In this document: in pieces, positions 48,981-56,959 of the stretch
How the letters are laid out: each line of letters starts with the position of its first letter
How positions within the stretch are numbered: position 1 is the first letter of the stretch
NCBI RefSeq assembly: GCF_035621475.1
Contig: NZ_CP141799.1
Span: 714,001 to 778,000 of the forward strand
Length of the DNA stretch: 64,000 nt
Direction of reading: 5' to 3'
Source: Pseudomonas paeninsulae
Lineage (GTDB): Bacteria > Pseudomonadota > Gammaproteobacteria > Pseudomonadales > Pseudomonadaceae
Position numbers and translations under genes: made by a program
Notes under the pieces: generated by a model
Database searches by the model: none
What the model saw: the letters and a program-made list of their open reading frames with translations, nothing else
Told to the model about the DNA's origin: nothing

Positions 48981-49643
48981 TTATTCCTCTGCAGGCAGTG
49001 TGCCGCGCAGCATGAACAGGCGAAACAGCACCACGGTGGCAAACAATTGCAGAAAGCCGTTGACGCTGTCGAGCAGCAGGGTGAGCAGCACATCCTGCTG
49101 CTCGCCCTCGGCCGGTTGGCTGGCCCAGGCGAGCAACCACAACGGCAGCATGACGCACAGTACGCAGGTCAGAATTTGCCAGAAGTAGCCGCTGGTCAGC
49201 TCGAAACTCTCATGCAGCGCTTTTATCGGACTCAGTCCGCGCAATACCAGCAGGTACTCGGCGAATGCCAGTTTGATCATCATCCACAGGCCTGGCAGGA
49301 CGAACAGCGAGGCGCCGAGCATGATCGCCAGGGTGCTCAGGCCCGCCAGCAGGGCAAAGCCTGGCCACAGGCGCAGACTGGCGGCGAGCAGTGTGCGCTT
49401 GGCTGGTGTTTCGCCCCGGCTGCGCGCATCGAGGAACAGGATCAGCGCCGCGGTATAGAGCGGGTAGAACAGCAGGCCAACCAGAATGCCGTAAGCCGCA
49501 GCCGCTTCGGTCCCGATCTGAGCGCTGACGAATTGCTGCACCAAGGCTTCGAGTACCACCAGAGGCAAGCACAGGCGGATGATCGCCGGCAGGTTGTGGC
49601 TGAAGAAAAACCAGGCGTCGCGCAGGACGTGAAACGCATTCAT
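48981..49643 (-). CDS. YciC-family inner-membrane protein
   Basis: A 220-residue protein of the YciC/UPF0259 type with about six hydrophobic helices. Recognisable segments are VLRDAWFFFSHNLPAIIRLCLPLVVLEAL at the N-terminus and LFVLPGLWMMIKLAFAEYLLVLRGLSPIKALHESFELT in the middle. Function unknown. The IS element lies directly beyond its 3' end. Confidence 0.82.
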   Translation of the reverse strand: MNAFHVLRDAWFFFSHNLPAIIRLCLPLVVLEALVQQFVSAQIGTEAAAAYGILVGLLFYPLYTAALILFLDARSRGETPAKRTLLAASLRLWPGFALLAGLSTLAIMLGASLFVLPGLWMMIKLAFAEYLLVLRGLSPIKALHESFELTSGYFWQILTCVLCVMLPLWLLAWASQPAEGEQQDVLLTLLLDSVNGFLQLFATVVLFRLFMLRGTLPAEE

Positions 49644-49679
49644 GGGCAGTGGTCGCGGTCGAGAGAGCGGGGCGCCACT

Positions 49680-50270
49680 TTAGCCGATAGCGCCAGACGC
49701 TCCAAATAGCGAGACGATCAAGTCGGCGCTTTGCACCACTTCGGCATACTCGTCGCGCAGGTTGGCCAGGGCCATGTCGTGCACTTCCTGAGCGCTGCGT
49801 GGCTGGCCCGAGTAGTCGCTTTTGCCGAAGGTGTAGCAAGCGTCCGCCACCACCTGCGTGACAAAGCCCAGGTTGCTGGCGCTGCGCGCCGTGGCTTCCA
49901 CCGAGTTTTCGCTGGCCACCCCGACTATCACCAACGCGCGAATGCCGCGCACATGCAGCCAGCGTTCCAGGTTGCTGTGGGTAAAGGCATCGGTGACATT
50001 CTTCTCGAACACCTGCTCGGCCGGCAGCGGCGCCAGTTGTGTCTGGAACAGCGCGCCGCTCTGCCCAGGGGCGAATACCGAATCGGCCTCGCGGGAAATA
50101 TGACGAATATGCACCAGCGGCCATCCCGCCTGGCGCCAGTGGCCAAGCAGGCTGGCGATCCGTGTTTCCGCCTCGGGATTGTTACGCGCTTGATTGAGCC
50201 GCTGAATGCCTTGCTGCATATCGATGATCAGCAAGGCGGGCGGTTGTAAGCGGTGATCGTCTTGAGGCAT
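49680..50270 (-). CDS. Isochorismatase-family hydrolase with Ser at the catalytic Cys position
   Basis: A 196-residue alpha/beta hydrolase of the cysteine-hydrolase superfamily. D17 (LLIIDMQQG) and K90 (VFEKNVTDAF) of the Asp-Lys-Cys triad are present, but the Cys position is S123 in VGVASENSVEATARSA. Such Ser variants occur in a subgroup of the family, so it is likely stable, with altered or no amidase activity. ATG at 50270 matches the family start; an in-frame start at 50336 would add a poorly conserved tail. Substrate unknown. Confidence 0.87.
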   Translation of the reverse strand: MPQDDHRLQPPALLIIDMQQGIQRLNQARNNPEAETRIASLLGHWRQAGWPLVHIRHISREADSVFAPGQSGALFQTQLAPLPAEQVFEKNVTDAFTHSNLERWLHVRGIRALVIVGVASENSVEATARSASNLGFVTQVVADACYTFGKSDYSGQPRSAQEVHDMALANLRDEYAEVVQSADLIVSLFGASGAIG

Positions 50271-50389
50271 TTCGACAGTCCTTGGTTGATGGCTGGCATA
50301 CTGCACACCGACTGTAGCAGGCTGTGGGGAAACCACTGTCGATGCTTGCTCAACCAGCCAGTCTGTTAGCCGTCAACCGAGGAGCCCCG

Positions 50390-50869
50390 GTGAAAAAGAT
50401 CGCCGTATTCGCCGATGTACAGAACCTCTATTACACCGTGCGCCAGGCCTATGGCTGCCACTTCGACTACGCCGCGCTGTGGGCTGACATCAGCCAGCAC
50501 GGGCAGATCGTCGAGGCCTATGCCTACGCCATCGACCGTGGCGATGCCAAGCAGCAGCAGTTCCAGCAGATCCTGCGCAACCTCGGCTTTACCGTGAAGC
50601 TCAAGCCCTATATCCAGCGCAGTGACGGCTCGGCCAAGGGCGACTGGGACGTGGGCATCACCATCGACATCATGGACACCGCGCCGCGGGTCGACGAGGT
50701 GGTGCTGGCGTCCGGCGATGGCGATTTCGATCTGCTGCTGGAGAAGATCCGCAGCAGTTACGGGGTCGAGGCCGTGGCCTACGGCGTGCCGGGGCTGACT
50801 GCGCAATCGCTGGTCCGTGCGGCCAGCCGTTATGTGCCGATTGAAGGCGCGTTGTTGTTAAGAAATTGA
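50390..50869 (+). CDS. NYN-domain (PIN-like) protein
   Basis: A 159-residue protein of the LabA/DUF88 group. The acidic residues of the PIN-like nuclease site are in IAVFADVQNLYY, KGDWDVGITIDIM and VVLASGDGDFDLLLEKI. GTG at 50390 is the start because AGGAG (50380-50384) precedes it. It is probably a metal-dependent RNase or nucleotide-binding protein. It is followed closely by a DEDDh exonuclease gene (21-base gap), suggesting a shared role in nucleic-acid processing. Confidence 0.9.
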   Translation: MKKIAVFADVQNLYYTVRQAYGCHFDYAALWADISQHGQIVEAYAYAIDRGDAKQQQFQQILRNLGFTVKLKPYIQRSDGSAKGDWDVGITIDIMDTAPRVDEVVLASGDGDFDLLLEKIRSSYGVEAVAYGVPGLTAQSLVRAASRYVPIEGALLLRN

Positions 50870-50890
50870 TAGTCGTTGAGAAACTGATAA

Positions 50891-51508
50891 ATGCTCGAAG
50901 CCCCGATAGCCGTCCTCGATTTTGAAACCACTGGCATGTCGCCGGCGCAGCAGGCCCGCGCCACCGAGATCGGCGTGGTCATCGTCGAAGGCGGGCAGAT
51001 AGTCGCGCGTTACCAGAGCCTGATGAACAGCGGCGCCTGGGTGCCGCCCTTCATCGAACAGCTCACCGGGATCAGCAACGCCATGTTGCGCAACGCCCCG
51101 CCGGCGGCGCAGGTGATGAACGAGGTGGCGGATTTTGTCGGCGACATTCCCTTGCTGGCGCATAACGCCTCCTTCGACCAGAAGTTCTGGGATGCCGAGT
51201 TGGCGCTGATCCGGCGCACGCGGGTGCAGCCGTTCGCCTGCTCGTTGCTGCTGGCGCGACGGCTGTTGCCGCAGGCGCCTAACCACAAACTCGGCACGTT
51301 GAATCGCTGGGCGCAACTGCCGGACACCGGCCAGGCGCACCGCGCGCTGGCCGATGCGGAAATGGCGGCCAACCTGACCTGCTTCATGGCCGCGCTATTG
51401 CGCGAGCGGCATGGCATGGCCGAGGTTTCCCACGCGTTGCTGTGCAGCCTGCAGAAGGTTCCCGCGGCCAAAGTGGCGCAAACGCTGCAACGCTTGCGTG
51501 AGGGGTAA
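50891..51508 (+). CDS. DnaQ-like 3'-5' exonuclease (DEDDh)
   Basis: A 205-residue exonuclease with ExoI motif LDFETTG (Asp, Glu), ExoII HNASFDQKFW (Asp) and ExoIII HRALADAEMAA (His, Asp). It lacks the polymerase-binding tail of DNA polymerase III epsilon, so it is a stand-alone enzyme of the RNase T/DnaQ superfamily. Its substrate (DNA or RNA) is unknown. Probably co-transcribed with the NYN-domain gene. Confidence 0.92.
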   Translation: MLEAPIAVLDFETTGMSPAQQARATEIGVVIVEGGQIVARYQSLMNSGAWVPPFIEQLTGISNAMLRNAPPAAQVMNEVADFVGDIPLLAHNASFDQKFWDAELALIRRTRVQPFACSLLLARRLLPQAPNHKLGTLNRWAQLPDTGQAHRALADAEMAANLTCFMAALLRERHGMAEVSHALLCSLQKVPAAKVAQTLQRLREG

Positions 51509-51608
51509 CTAGGCTGCTTATTAGTACGCTTGTCGCTTAAACCGTAGCCCGACAGCAACACGTCGATGGTCTGGGTTGCCTATTAGGTAGAATATAAGGT
51601 TGCCAAAA

Positions 51609-52937
51609 ATGATAGTAGACGAGCTCATTCAACTAGTTAAGAACATTGTCTATACAGCACGCACTGCATTTTCCCAACCGGAAATCTATACGCAAATTGG
51701 CATTGTTCTAGCTATCTACCTGGTTGCATGGGTGTTTGCTAATCGCATCAGGAAATATGCTCCATTCCTTGACGCCAGTCAGGAAGAGGCTGCCGCTCAT
51801 CCCTTGCGTAAAGTTATTGGCAAGCTGGGCAGTTTGATATTTCCGGTGCTCGCGATCTTGATGTTGCGAATCTCCGTTGAGGTGAGCGAGGGTGTATTAA
51901 ATCAGGGCTGGCTGGTGCAGGCAGCGCTGACGGTTGCCATATTGCTGCTGTTTTATTCGGTTATTCGTGACTTTATACAGAACCGGGTGGCGGCTGGGAT
52001 ATTCAAATGGCTGGGCATGCCGCTGTTGTTTCTGCACCTGCTCGGTATTCTGAGTGGCCTAATAGCAATACTCGAATCCATATCGGTGAACTTGGGCAAT
52101 ATTGAGATTTCAGCTTACGGTATCGCGCGCGTTGCCATTTTTGGTTCGCTGCTGTTCTGGCTAGGACGCATTAGCAGCAAAACCGGCCGATCATTCATCG
52201 CCCATCAGGAAAGCCTCGACATACGCACCCGCGAAGTGGCTGCGAAACTTTTCGAGGTGGCGATATTCTTCTTGATATCCCTGTTGATATTGCAGGTCAT
52301 GGGTATCAACCTCACCACGCTCGCGGTGTTTGGCGGTGCGATTGGTGTTGGTATTGGCTTAGGGCTGCAGGCAATTGCGTCCAATTTTATATCCGGGATT
52401 ATCATCCTGCTGGACCGCTCCGTGTCGATTGGAGATTATGTCGAGCTTGATGATGGTCGCACCGGAATGGTGCGCGAGTTGAATATGCGCTCTACCACGC
52501 TGGAAACGTTCGATGGCAAAGATATTGTGGTGCCTAACGAAAAGTTCATCGCCGAGATATTTACCAACTGGACGCACAAGGACAAGAGTCAACGTTACCG
52601 GGTTGATTTTTCGGTCGCGTATCATTCTGACATCAGGAAGCTGGTCGAAATTATCAAGGCTGTAGTGGCTAGCCACCCGCAGGTGTTCAGCGGCGACGCT
52701 GTTCCGCTCGAGGAGCGCCCCGATTGTGAAATAGACAGTTTTGGGGATTCCGGCATCAACATGTTCGTTGAGTTTTGGATGGAAGGCATCGACGATGGTA
52801 AGAACCGGGTGGGCGGTGACCTTCTGTTGATGATTTTGGAAGCGCTACAAGAACATGGTTATGAAATACCCTTCCCGCAGCGAGAAATTCGGGTGGTAAA
52901 CAAAGACTTTTCAATCAATAGCAAACCGGGCGATTAA
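51609..52937 (+). CDS. MscS-family mechanosensitive channel, AT-rich gene
   Basis: A 442-residue inner-membrane protein. Four or more N-terminal transmembrane segments precede the pore helix TTLAVFGGAIGVGIGLGLQAIASNFISGIIILLDR and the beta domain SIGDYVELDDGRTGMVRELNMRSTTLETFDGKDIVVPNEKF. It therefore opens under membrane tension to release solutes. ATG at 51609 is used; a TTG at 51600 is possible. The gene is visibly richer in A/T than all neighbours, which suggests it came by transfer. It ends in a strong hairpin terminator. Confidence 0.92.
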   Translation: MIVDELIQLVKNIVYTARTAFSQPEIYTQIGIVLAIYLVAWVFANRIRKYAPFLDASQEEAAAHPLRKVIGKLGSLIFPVLAILMLRISVEVSEGVLNQGWLVQAALTVAILLLFYSVIRDFIQNRVAAGIFKWLGMPLLFLHLLGILSGLIAILESISVNLGNIEISAYGIARVAIFGSLLFWLGRISSKTGRSFIAHQESLDIRTREVAAKLFEVAIFFLISLLILQVMGINLTTLAVFGGAIGVGIGLGLQAIASNFISGIIILLDRSVSIGDYVELDDGRTGMVRELNMRSTTLETFDGKDIVVPNEKFIAEIFTNWTHKDKSQRYRVDFSVAYHSDIRKLVEIIKAVVASHPQVFSGDAVPLEERPDCEIDSFGDSGINMFVEFWMEGIDDGKNRVGGDLLLMILEALQEHGYEIPFPQREIRVVNKDFSINSKPGD

Positions 52938-52947
52938 ACAGTCTCTG

Positions 52948-52991
52948 ATAAAAGGGGGAGTGGTTGATGTATTAAACGCTCCCCCTTTTAT
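52948..52991. terminator. Intrinsic terminator after the MscS gene (bidirectional)
   Basis: ATAAAAGGGGGAG (52948-52960) and CTCCCCCTTTTAT (52979-52991) are perfect 13-bp arms with an 18-base loop and T/A runs at both ends. It can also end the convergent TPM operon, whose stop lies at 53031. Confidence 0.88.
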
Positions 52992-53030
52992 CCTTCGACT
53001 CGGCAGCAGCGCCTCGATAGCCTGAATGAC

Positions 53031-53648
53031 TCAGGGCAGGATCACCAGATGGTTGGGCAGTTCGTTGCGCTCGTGAGTCGCGGGCACATGCTGCTTGAGC
53101 TGCGCACCGCAGGACTGGATGCAACCGAGAAAACCTTCCAGGGTCTGGCCCTGTTTCACCCGCTGGGTGAAGTCCGCGACTATGGACTGCCAGGTGGTGT
53201 CGGGCAGCCGGCTGGAAATGCCGCGGTCGACCAGAATCTCCACATAGTGCTCGGCCTCCGAGACGAAGATCAGCATGCCGGTCGCCCCCGTCGTGTGGTG
53301 CAGGTTGTGCTCGAGAAACTGCCGGCGCGCCAGGTTGCTGGCGCGCCAGTGGCGCACGGCGCGCGGGATCAGGCGGCGGGTCAGCGCGGGAATGCGCAGC
53401 AGCAGGCTCAAGCCGGCAAAGGTCAGCCACTGCACCAGCAGCAATTCCTGGGCGCTCAGCCAGGCGACAAAATAATTCACCGCGCCAGGCACCAGCAGTG
53501 CCACCAGGCTGGCCCAGAGTAACGGGATGTAGGTGTAATCGTCCGCCTGGGCCGCCAGCACCGTGACCAGCTCGGCATCGGTCTCGCGCTCGACCGCGCT
53601 GATCGCCTGGGCGACCTGCTGTTGTTCGCTTTCACTCAATAAAGCCAT
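53031..53648 (-). CDS. TPM-domain membrane protein
   Basis: A 205-residue protein. A TPM (TLP18.3/Psb32/MOLO-1) domain is split around two or three hydrophobic helices (residues ~40-95): the first part LLSESEQQQVAQAISAVERETDAELVTVLA, the second MLIFVSEAEHYVEILVDRGISSRLPDTTWQSIV. It is the third gene of a minus-strand operon, after a LemA-like gene and another TPM gene. In Pseudomonas this trio is conserved. The function of these proteins is unclear, with membrane or photosystem-type repair suggested for homologues. Confidence 0.88.
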   Translation of the reverse strand: MALLSESEQQQVAQAISAVERETDAELVTVLAAQADDYTYIPLLWASLVALLVPGAVNYFVAWLSAQELLLVQWLTFAGLSLLLRIPALTRRLIPRAVRHWRASNLARRQFLEHNLHHTTGATGMLIFVSEAEHYVEILVDRGISSRLPDTTWQSIVADFTQRVKQGQTLEGFLGCIQSCGAQLKQHVPATHERNELPNHLVILP

Positions 53649-53674
53649 GGGGTCTGTTTACTCGTTGAATTGAA

Positions 53675-54403
53675 TTACCAGCCGCCGGAAGCACCACCGC
53701 CACCGAAGCCGCCGCCGCCGCCACCAAAACCGCCACCACCGCCGAAGCCGCCGCCGCGCGAACCGCCACTGGCCATGCCGGCAGCCAATAGTCCACCGAG
53801 CAGTAGCCCGCGACGTCCGCCGCGTCCACCGCCGATCAGGCCGATGACGATAAGCAGCAAGACGAAGAAGGGGATCGCCTTGGGCTTTTTCTCCGGCTCC
53901 GGGCTTGCAGCCAGTGGTTGACCGCCCAGCACCTGGAGAATCGCCGCGACACCGTCACTGATGCCCTTGGCGTAATCGCCGCGCTTGAAGGCGGGGGTGA
54001 TGACCTGGTTGATGATCACCGAGGATTGCGCATCGGTCAGGCGACCCTCGAGGCCATAACCGACCTCGATGCGCAGTTTGCGTTCGTCACGGGCGATCAG
54101 CAGCAATGCGCCGTTGTCCTCGCCCTTCTGGCCGATGCCCCAGTGGCGGCCCAGCTGAAAGCCAAACTCCTCGATGGCCAGCCCTTGCAGGTTTGGCAGG
54201 GTGACCACCACCACTTGCTCGCTGCTGGCTTTTTCATGCGCCGCCAGCAGTTGCGTCAGGCGCGCTTCGGTTTGCGCATCGAGCAGCTCGGCCTGATCGA
54301 CCACCCGTCCGCTGAGTGACGGAAACTCGGGCTCTTGCGCCTGGGCCACCCAGGCCCAGGCGCACAGCAGCAAGAACAGCGGCAGGCGTAGCGTGACTGC
54401 CAT
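53675..54403 (-). CDS. TPM-domain protein with Gly-rich tail (YgcG-like)
   Basis: A 242-residue protein. Signal peptide (LRLPLFLLLCAWAWVAQA), then a TPM domain from about residue 25 (SLSGRVVDQAELLDAQTEARLTQLL, EVGYGLEGRLTDAQSSVIINQVI), a transmembrane helix near residue 170 (PFFVLLLIVIGLIGG), and a tail of Gly/Phe repeats. Such Gly-rich tails are usual in YgcG relatives. Its start overlaps the preceding LemA stop by one base, so it is translationally coupled. Confidence 0.92.
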   Translation of the reverse strand: MAVTLRLPLFLLLCAWAWVAQAQEPEFPSLSGRVVDQAELLDAQTEARLTQLLAAHEKASSEQVVVVTLPNLQGLAIEEFGFQLGRHWGIGQKGEDNGALLLIARDERKLRIEVGYGLEGRLTDAQSSVIINQVITPAFKRGDYAKGISDGVAAILQVLGGQPLAASPEPEKKPKAIPFFVLLLIVIGLIGGGRGGRRGLLLGGLLAAGMASGGSRGGGFGGGGGFGGGGGGFGGGGASGGW

Positions 54404-55038
54404 CAGAATTTCACTTCTGGGGCTTCTTCCGCCGCCGGGGTGGTCGCTTCGAAGTTCTCGCGCAGCGGCATGTCGCTGTACATCAGGCTATGCCAGAGGC
54501 GCCCGGGAAAGGTGCGGATCTCGGTGTTGTAGCGTTCAACCGAGGTGATGAAGTCGCGCCGGGCCACCGCGATGCGGTTTTCCGTGCCTTCCAGCTGGGA
54601 TTGCAACGCCAGGAAGTTCTGGTTGGACTTCAGGTCCGGGTAACGCTCGGAGACCGCCATCAATCGGCTCAAGGCGCCGGTGAGTTGTTCCTGGGCCTGC
54701 TGGAACTGGCGCATTTTTTCCGGATTGTCCAGGGTGCTGGCATCCACCTGGATGGAGGTGGCCTTGGAGCGCGCCTCGATCACCGCAACCAGAGTTTCCT
54801 GTTCCTGCTTGGCGAAGCCCTTGACGGTCTCCACCAGATTGGGAATCAGGTCGGCACGTCGTTGGTATTGGTTCTCCACCTGGGACCAGGCGGCTTTGAC
54901 TTGTTCGTCGTAGGTGGGAATGTTGTTGACGCCACAGCCGCTGAGCAGCGTAGCCATGACCAACAAGGCCGCCACTCGCCCGCTGAATCCGTATCTCGAT
55001 GTCATCTGCATGGTCCGTTGATTTCCGTTTTCAGTCAT
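54403..55038 (-). CDS. LemA-family lipoprotein
   Basis: A 211-residue protein with signal peptide ending in the lipobox LLSGC. The LemA core follows: YDEQVKAAWSQVENQYQRRADLIPNLVETVKGFA and TENRIAVARRDFITSVERYNTEIRTFPG. It is anchored by lipid to a membrane, with helical bundles outward. First gene of the LemA-TPM-TPM operon. The start is uncertain between ATG 55038 and an in-frame ATG nine codons later; neither has a strong ribosome-binding site. Confidence 0.92.
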   Translation of the reverse strand: MTENGNQRTMQMTSRYGFSGRVAALLVMATLLSGCGVNNIPTYDEQVKAAWSQVENQYQRRADLIPNLVETVKGFAKQEQETLVAVIEARSKATSIQVDASTLDNPEKMRQFQQAQEQLTGALSRLMAVSERYPDLKSNQNFLALQSQLEGTENRIAVARRDFITSVERYNTEIRTFPGRLWHSLMYSDMPLRENFEATTPAAEEAPEVKF

Positions 55039-55248
55039 AAATAGAGGTTCACCCTACCTGTCCCCCTGGTGATAAGCCAATCGTGACGGTCCTGCACGCT
55101 GGTTGTCCGGCGCGCATCGGCAGCCATTCGACAGCCCTTGGGGCGCAAGTTTCGCGGCTGGGCCGCGCAACAGAAACACGATGGCCAGCCCGGGGCAGGT
55201 TAAACTGCGCGCATTCGCACATTCGTGTTCCTTGTTCTGGTTGCCCTC

Positions 55249-56586
55249 ATGACCTTCGTTTCCCTCGGCCTGATCGATCCCTTGCTGCGCACCCTCGACG
55301 GCCTCGGCTATGCCGTCCCCACCCCGGTGCAGGCCCAGGCCATTCCGCCGATCCTCAAGGGCCTCGACCTGATGGCCGCGGCGCAGACCGGCACCGGCAA
55401 AACCGCCGGCTTCGCCCTGCCGTTGTTGCAGCGCTTGATGATGGAAGGGCCGCAGGTGGCCAGCAACTCGGTGCGCGCCTTGGTGCTGGTGCCGACTCGC
55501 GAGCTGGCCGAGCAGGTGCAGCAGAGCTTTCTGACCTACGGGCAAGACCTGCCGCTGCGCAGCTACGCGGTGTACGGCGGGGTCAGCATCAACCCGCAGA
55601 TGATGAAGCTGCGCAAGGGCCTCGACGTATTGGTCGCCACCCCCGGCCGGCTGCTCGATCTGTACCGGCAGAACGCGGTGAAGTTCAACCAGCTGCAGGT
55701 GCTGGTGCTGGATGAAGCCGACCGCATGCTCGACCTGGGCTTCGCCCGCGAGCTGCAGGACGTATTCGCCGCACTGCCGAAAAAACGCCAGACCCTGCTG
55801 TTTTCCGCGACCTTCTCCGAAGCCATCCGCGTCATGGCCAACCAGATGCTGCACGACCCGCTGAGCATCGAGGTCAGCCCGCGCAATGCCGCAGCCAAGT
55901 CGGTCAAGCAGTGGCTGATCCCGGTGGACAAGAAGCGCAAGAGCGAGCTGTTCCTGCACCTGTACCAGAGCAAGCGTTGGAGCCAGGCGCTGGTGTTCGT
56001 CAAGACCCGCAAAGGCGTCGATGAGCTGGAGGCCGAGTTGCAGCGCCACGGTATCAGCGCCGATGCGATCCACGGTGACAAGCCGCAGGCCACCCGTCTG
56101 CGCGCCCTGCAGCGCTTCAAGGATGGTGAGATCAAGGTGCTGGTGGCCACCGACGTGGCGGCCCGCGGCCTGGATATCGACGACATGCCGCTGGTGGTCA
56201 ACTTCGACCTGCCGACCGTCGCCGAAGACTACGTGCACCGCATCGGCCGCACCGGTCGTGCCGGCGCCACGGGCCAGGCGGTGTCGCTGGTCTGCGCCGA
56301 CGAGGTGGAGCTGCTGTCGGCCATCGAGACCCTGACCCAGCAGGTACTGCAACGCATCGACGAGGCGGATTTCATCCCCGACCACCGGGTACCGCTGACC
56401 CTGGCCGGCGGCCAGGTGGTGAAAAAATCGAAGAAGCCGAAAAAACCCAAAGTGGTCGGCGGCGGCAAGTCCGGCAGCCTCGGCCGCTGGCTGGAAAGCG
56501 ACGAACCCGCTGCGCCTGCAGTCAAGGCCGTGCGCAAGGTGCCGAGTTTCGGCGGCAAGCCGGCCAAGGGCGGCAGAAAAGCGTAG
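55249..56586 (+). CDS. DEAD-box RNA helicase (RhlE-like)
   Basis: A 445-residue ATP-dependent RNA helicase. Q-motif region LGYAVPTPVQAQAIPPIL, motif I AAQTGTGKT, Ib TPGRLLDL, motif II VLDEADRMLDLGF, motif III FSATF, motif VI HRIGRTGRAG. The C-terminal tail is very basic (KKSKKPKKPKVVGGGKSG, ending KPAKGGRKA), like RhlE, and probably binds RNA. ATG at 55249 gives the RhlE-like start MTFVSLGLIDPLL. Role in rRNA or mRNA folding is inferred from the family. Confidence 0.93.
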   Translation: MTFVSLGLIDPLLRTLDGLGYAVPTPVQAQAIPPILKGLDLMAAAQTGTGKTAGFALPLLQRLMMEGPQVASNSVRALVLVPTRELAEQVQQSFLTYGQDLPLRSYAVYGGVSINPQMMKLRKGLDVLVATPGRLLDLYRQNAVKFNQLQVLVLDEADRMLDLGFARELQDVFAALPKKRQTLLFSATFSEAIRVMANQMLHDPLSIEVSPRNAAAKSVKQWLIPVDKKRKSELFLHLYQSKRWSQALVFVKTRKGVDELEAELQRHGISADAIHGDKPQATRLRALQRFKDGEIKVLVATDVAARGLDIDDMPLVVNFDLPTVAEDYVHRIGRTGRAGATGQAVSLVCADEVELLSAIETLTQQVLQRIDEADFIPDHRVPLTLAGGQVVKKSKKPKKPKVVGGGKSGSLGRWLESDEPAAPAVKAVRKVPSFGGKPAKGGRKA

Positions 56587-56633
56587 GTTGGACGAGCAAC
56601 GCGCCGCCCCGCACCGTGGGGTGGGTTAGCTTT

Positions 56634-56805
56634 GTAGGGCGGGTTAGCGGCAAGTTGCATTGGCGTCGAACCAGGCTATTTGCGCCGCGTAACCCGCCGT
56701 TGCGTCCGCAGTCATTCCGCGCCTTGGCTGGTCGCTTGCGGCGGGTTACGGCGCGCGTTGGCCTGCGGTCGACCGGGAGCGGGTGGCGCGCCTAACCTGC
56801 CCTAC
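56634..56805. repeat. Composite palindromic intergenic repeat, copy 3
   Basis: 172 bases bounded by GTAGGGCGGGTTAG and CTAACCTGCCCTAC (one mismatch as inverted repeats). Inner arms GCGCCGCGTAACCCGCC and GGCGGGTTACGGCGC. It is homologous along its length to the copy at 15.4 kb. A partial extra end, GTGGGGTGGGTTAGC, precedes it at about 56617. Together they fill most of the 373-base gap between the helicase and flavoprotein genes; the rest shows nothing. Confidence 0.78.
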
Positions 56806-56959
56806 GATTCTGCGCGCAGCCAGGCTCGACGCCGGGGTTTGGGGAGGCCCCGGCGATAACGCCGCCGCGTAACTCTGCATTGCACTCGCGGACGCTCGGC
56901 ACTGTCGGGGGCCGCGTGTGCGCGATGCTGAGGGCCGCATGGGTATCGCTACGCTCAAC

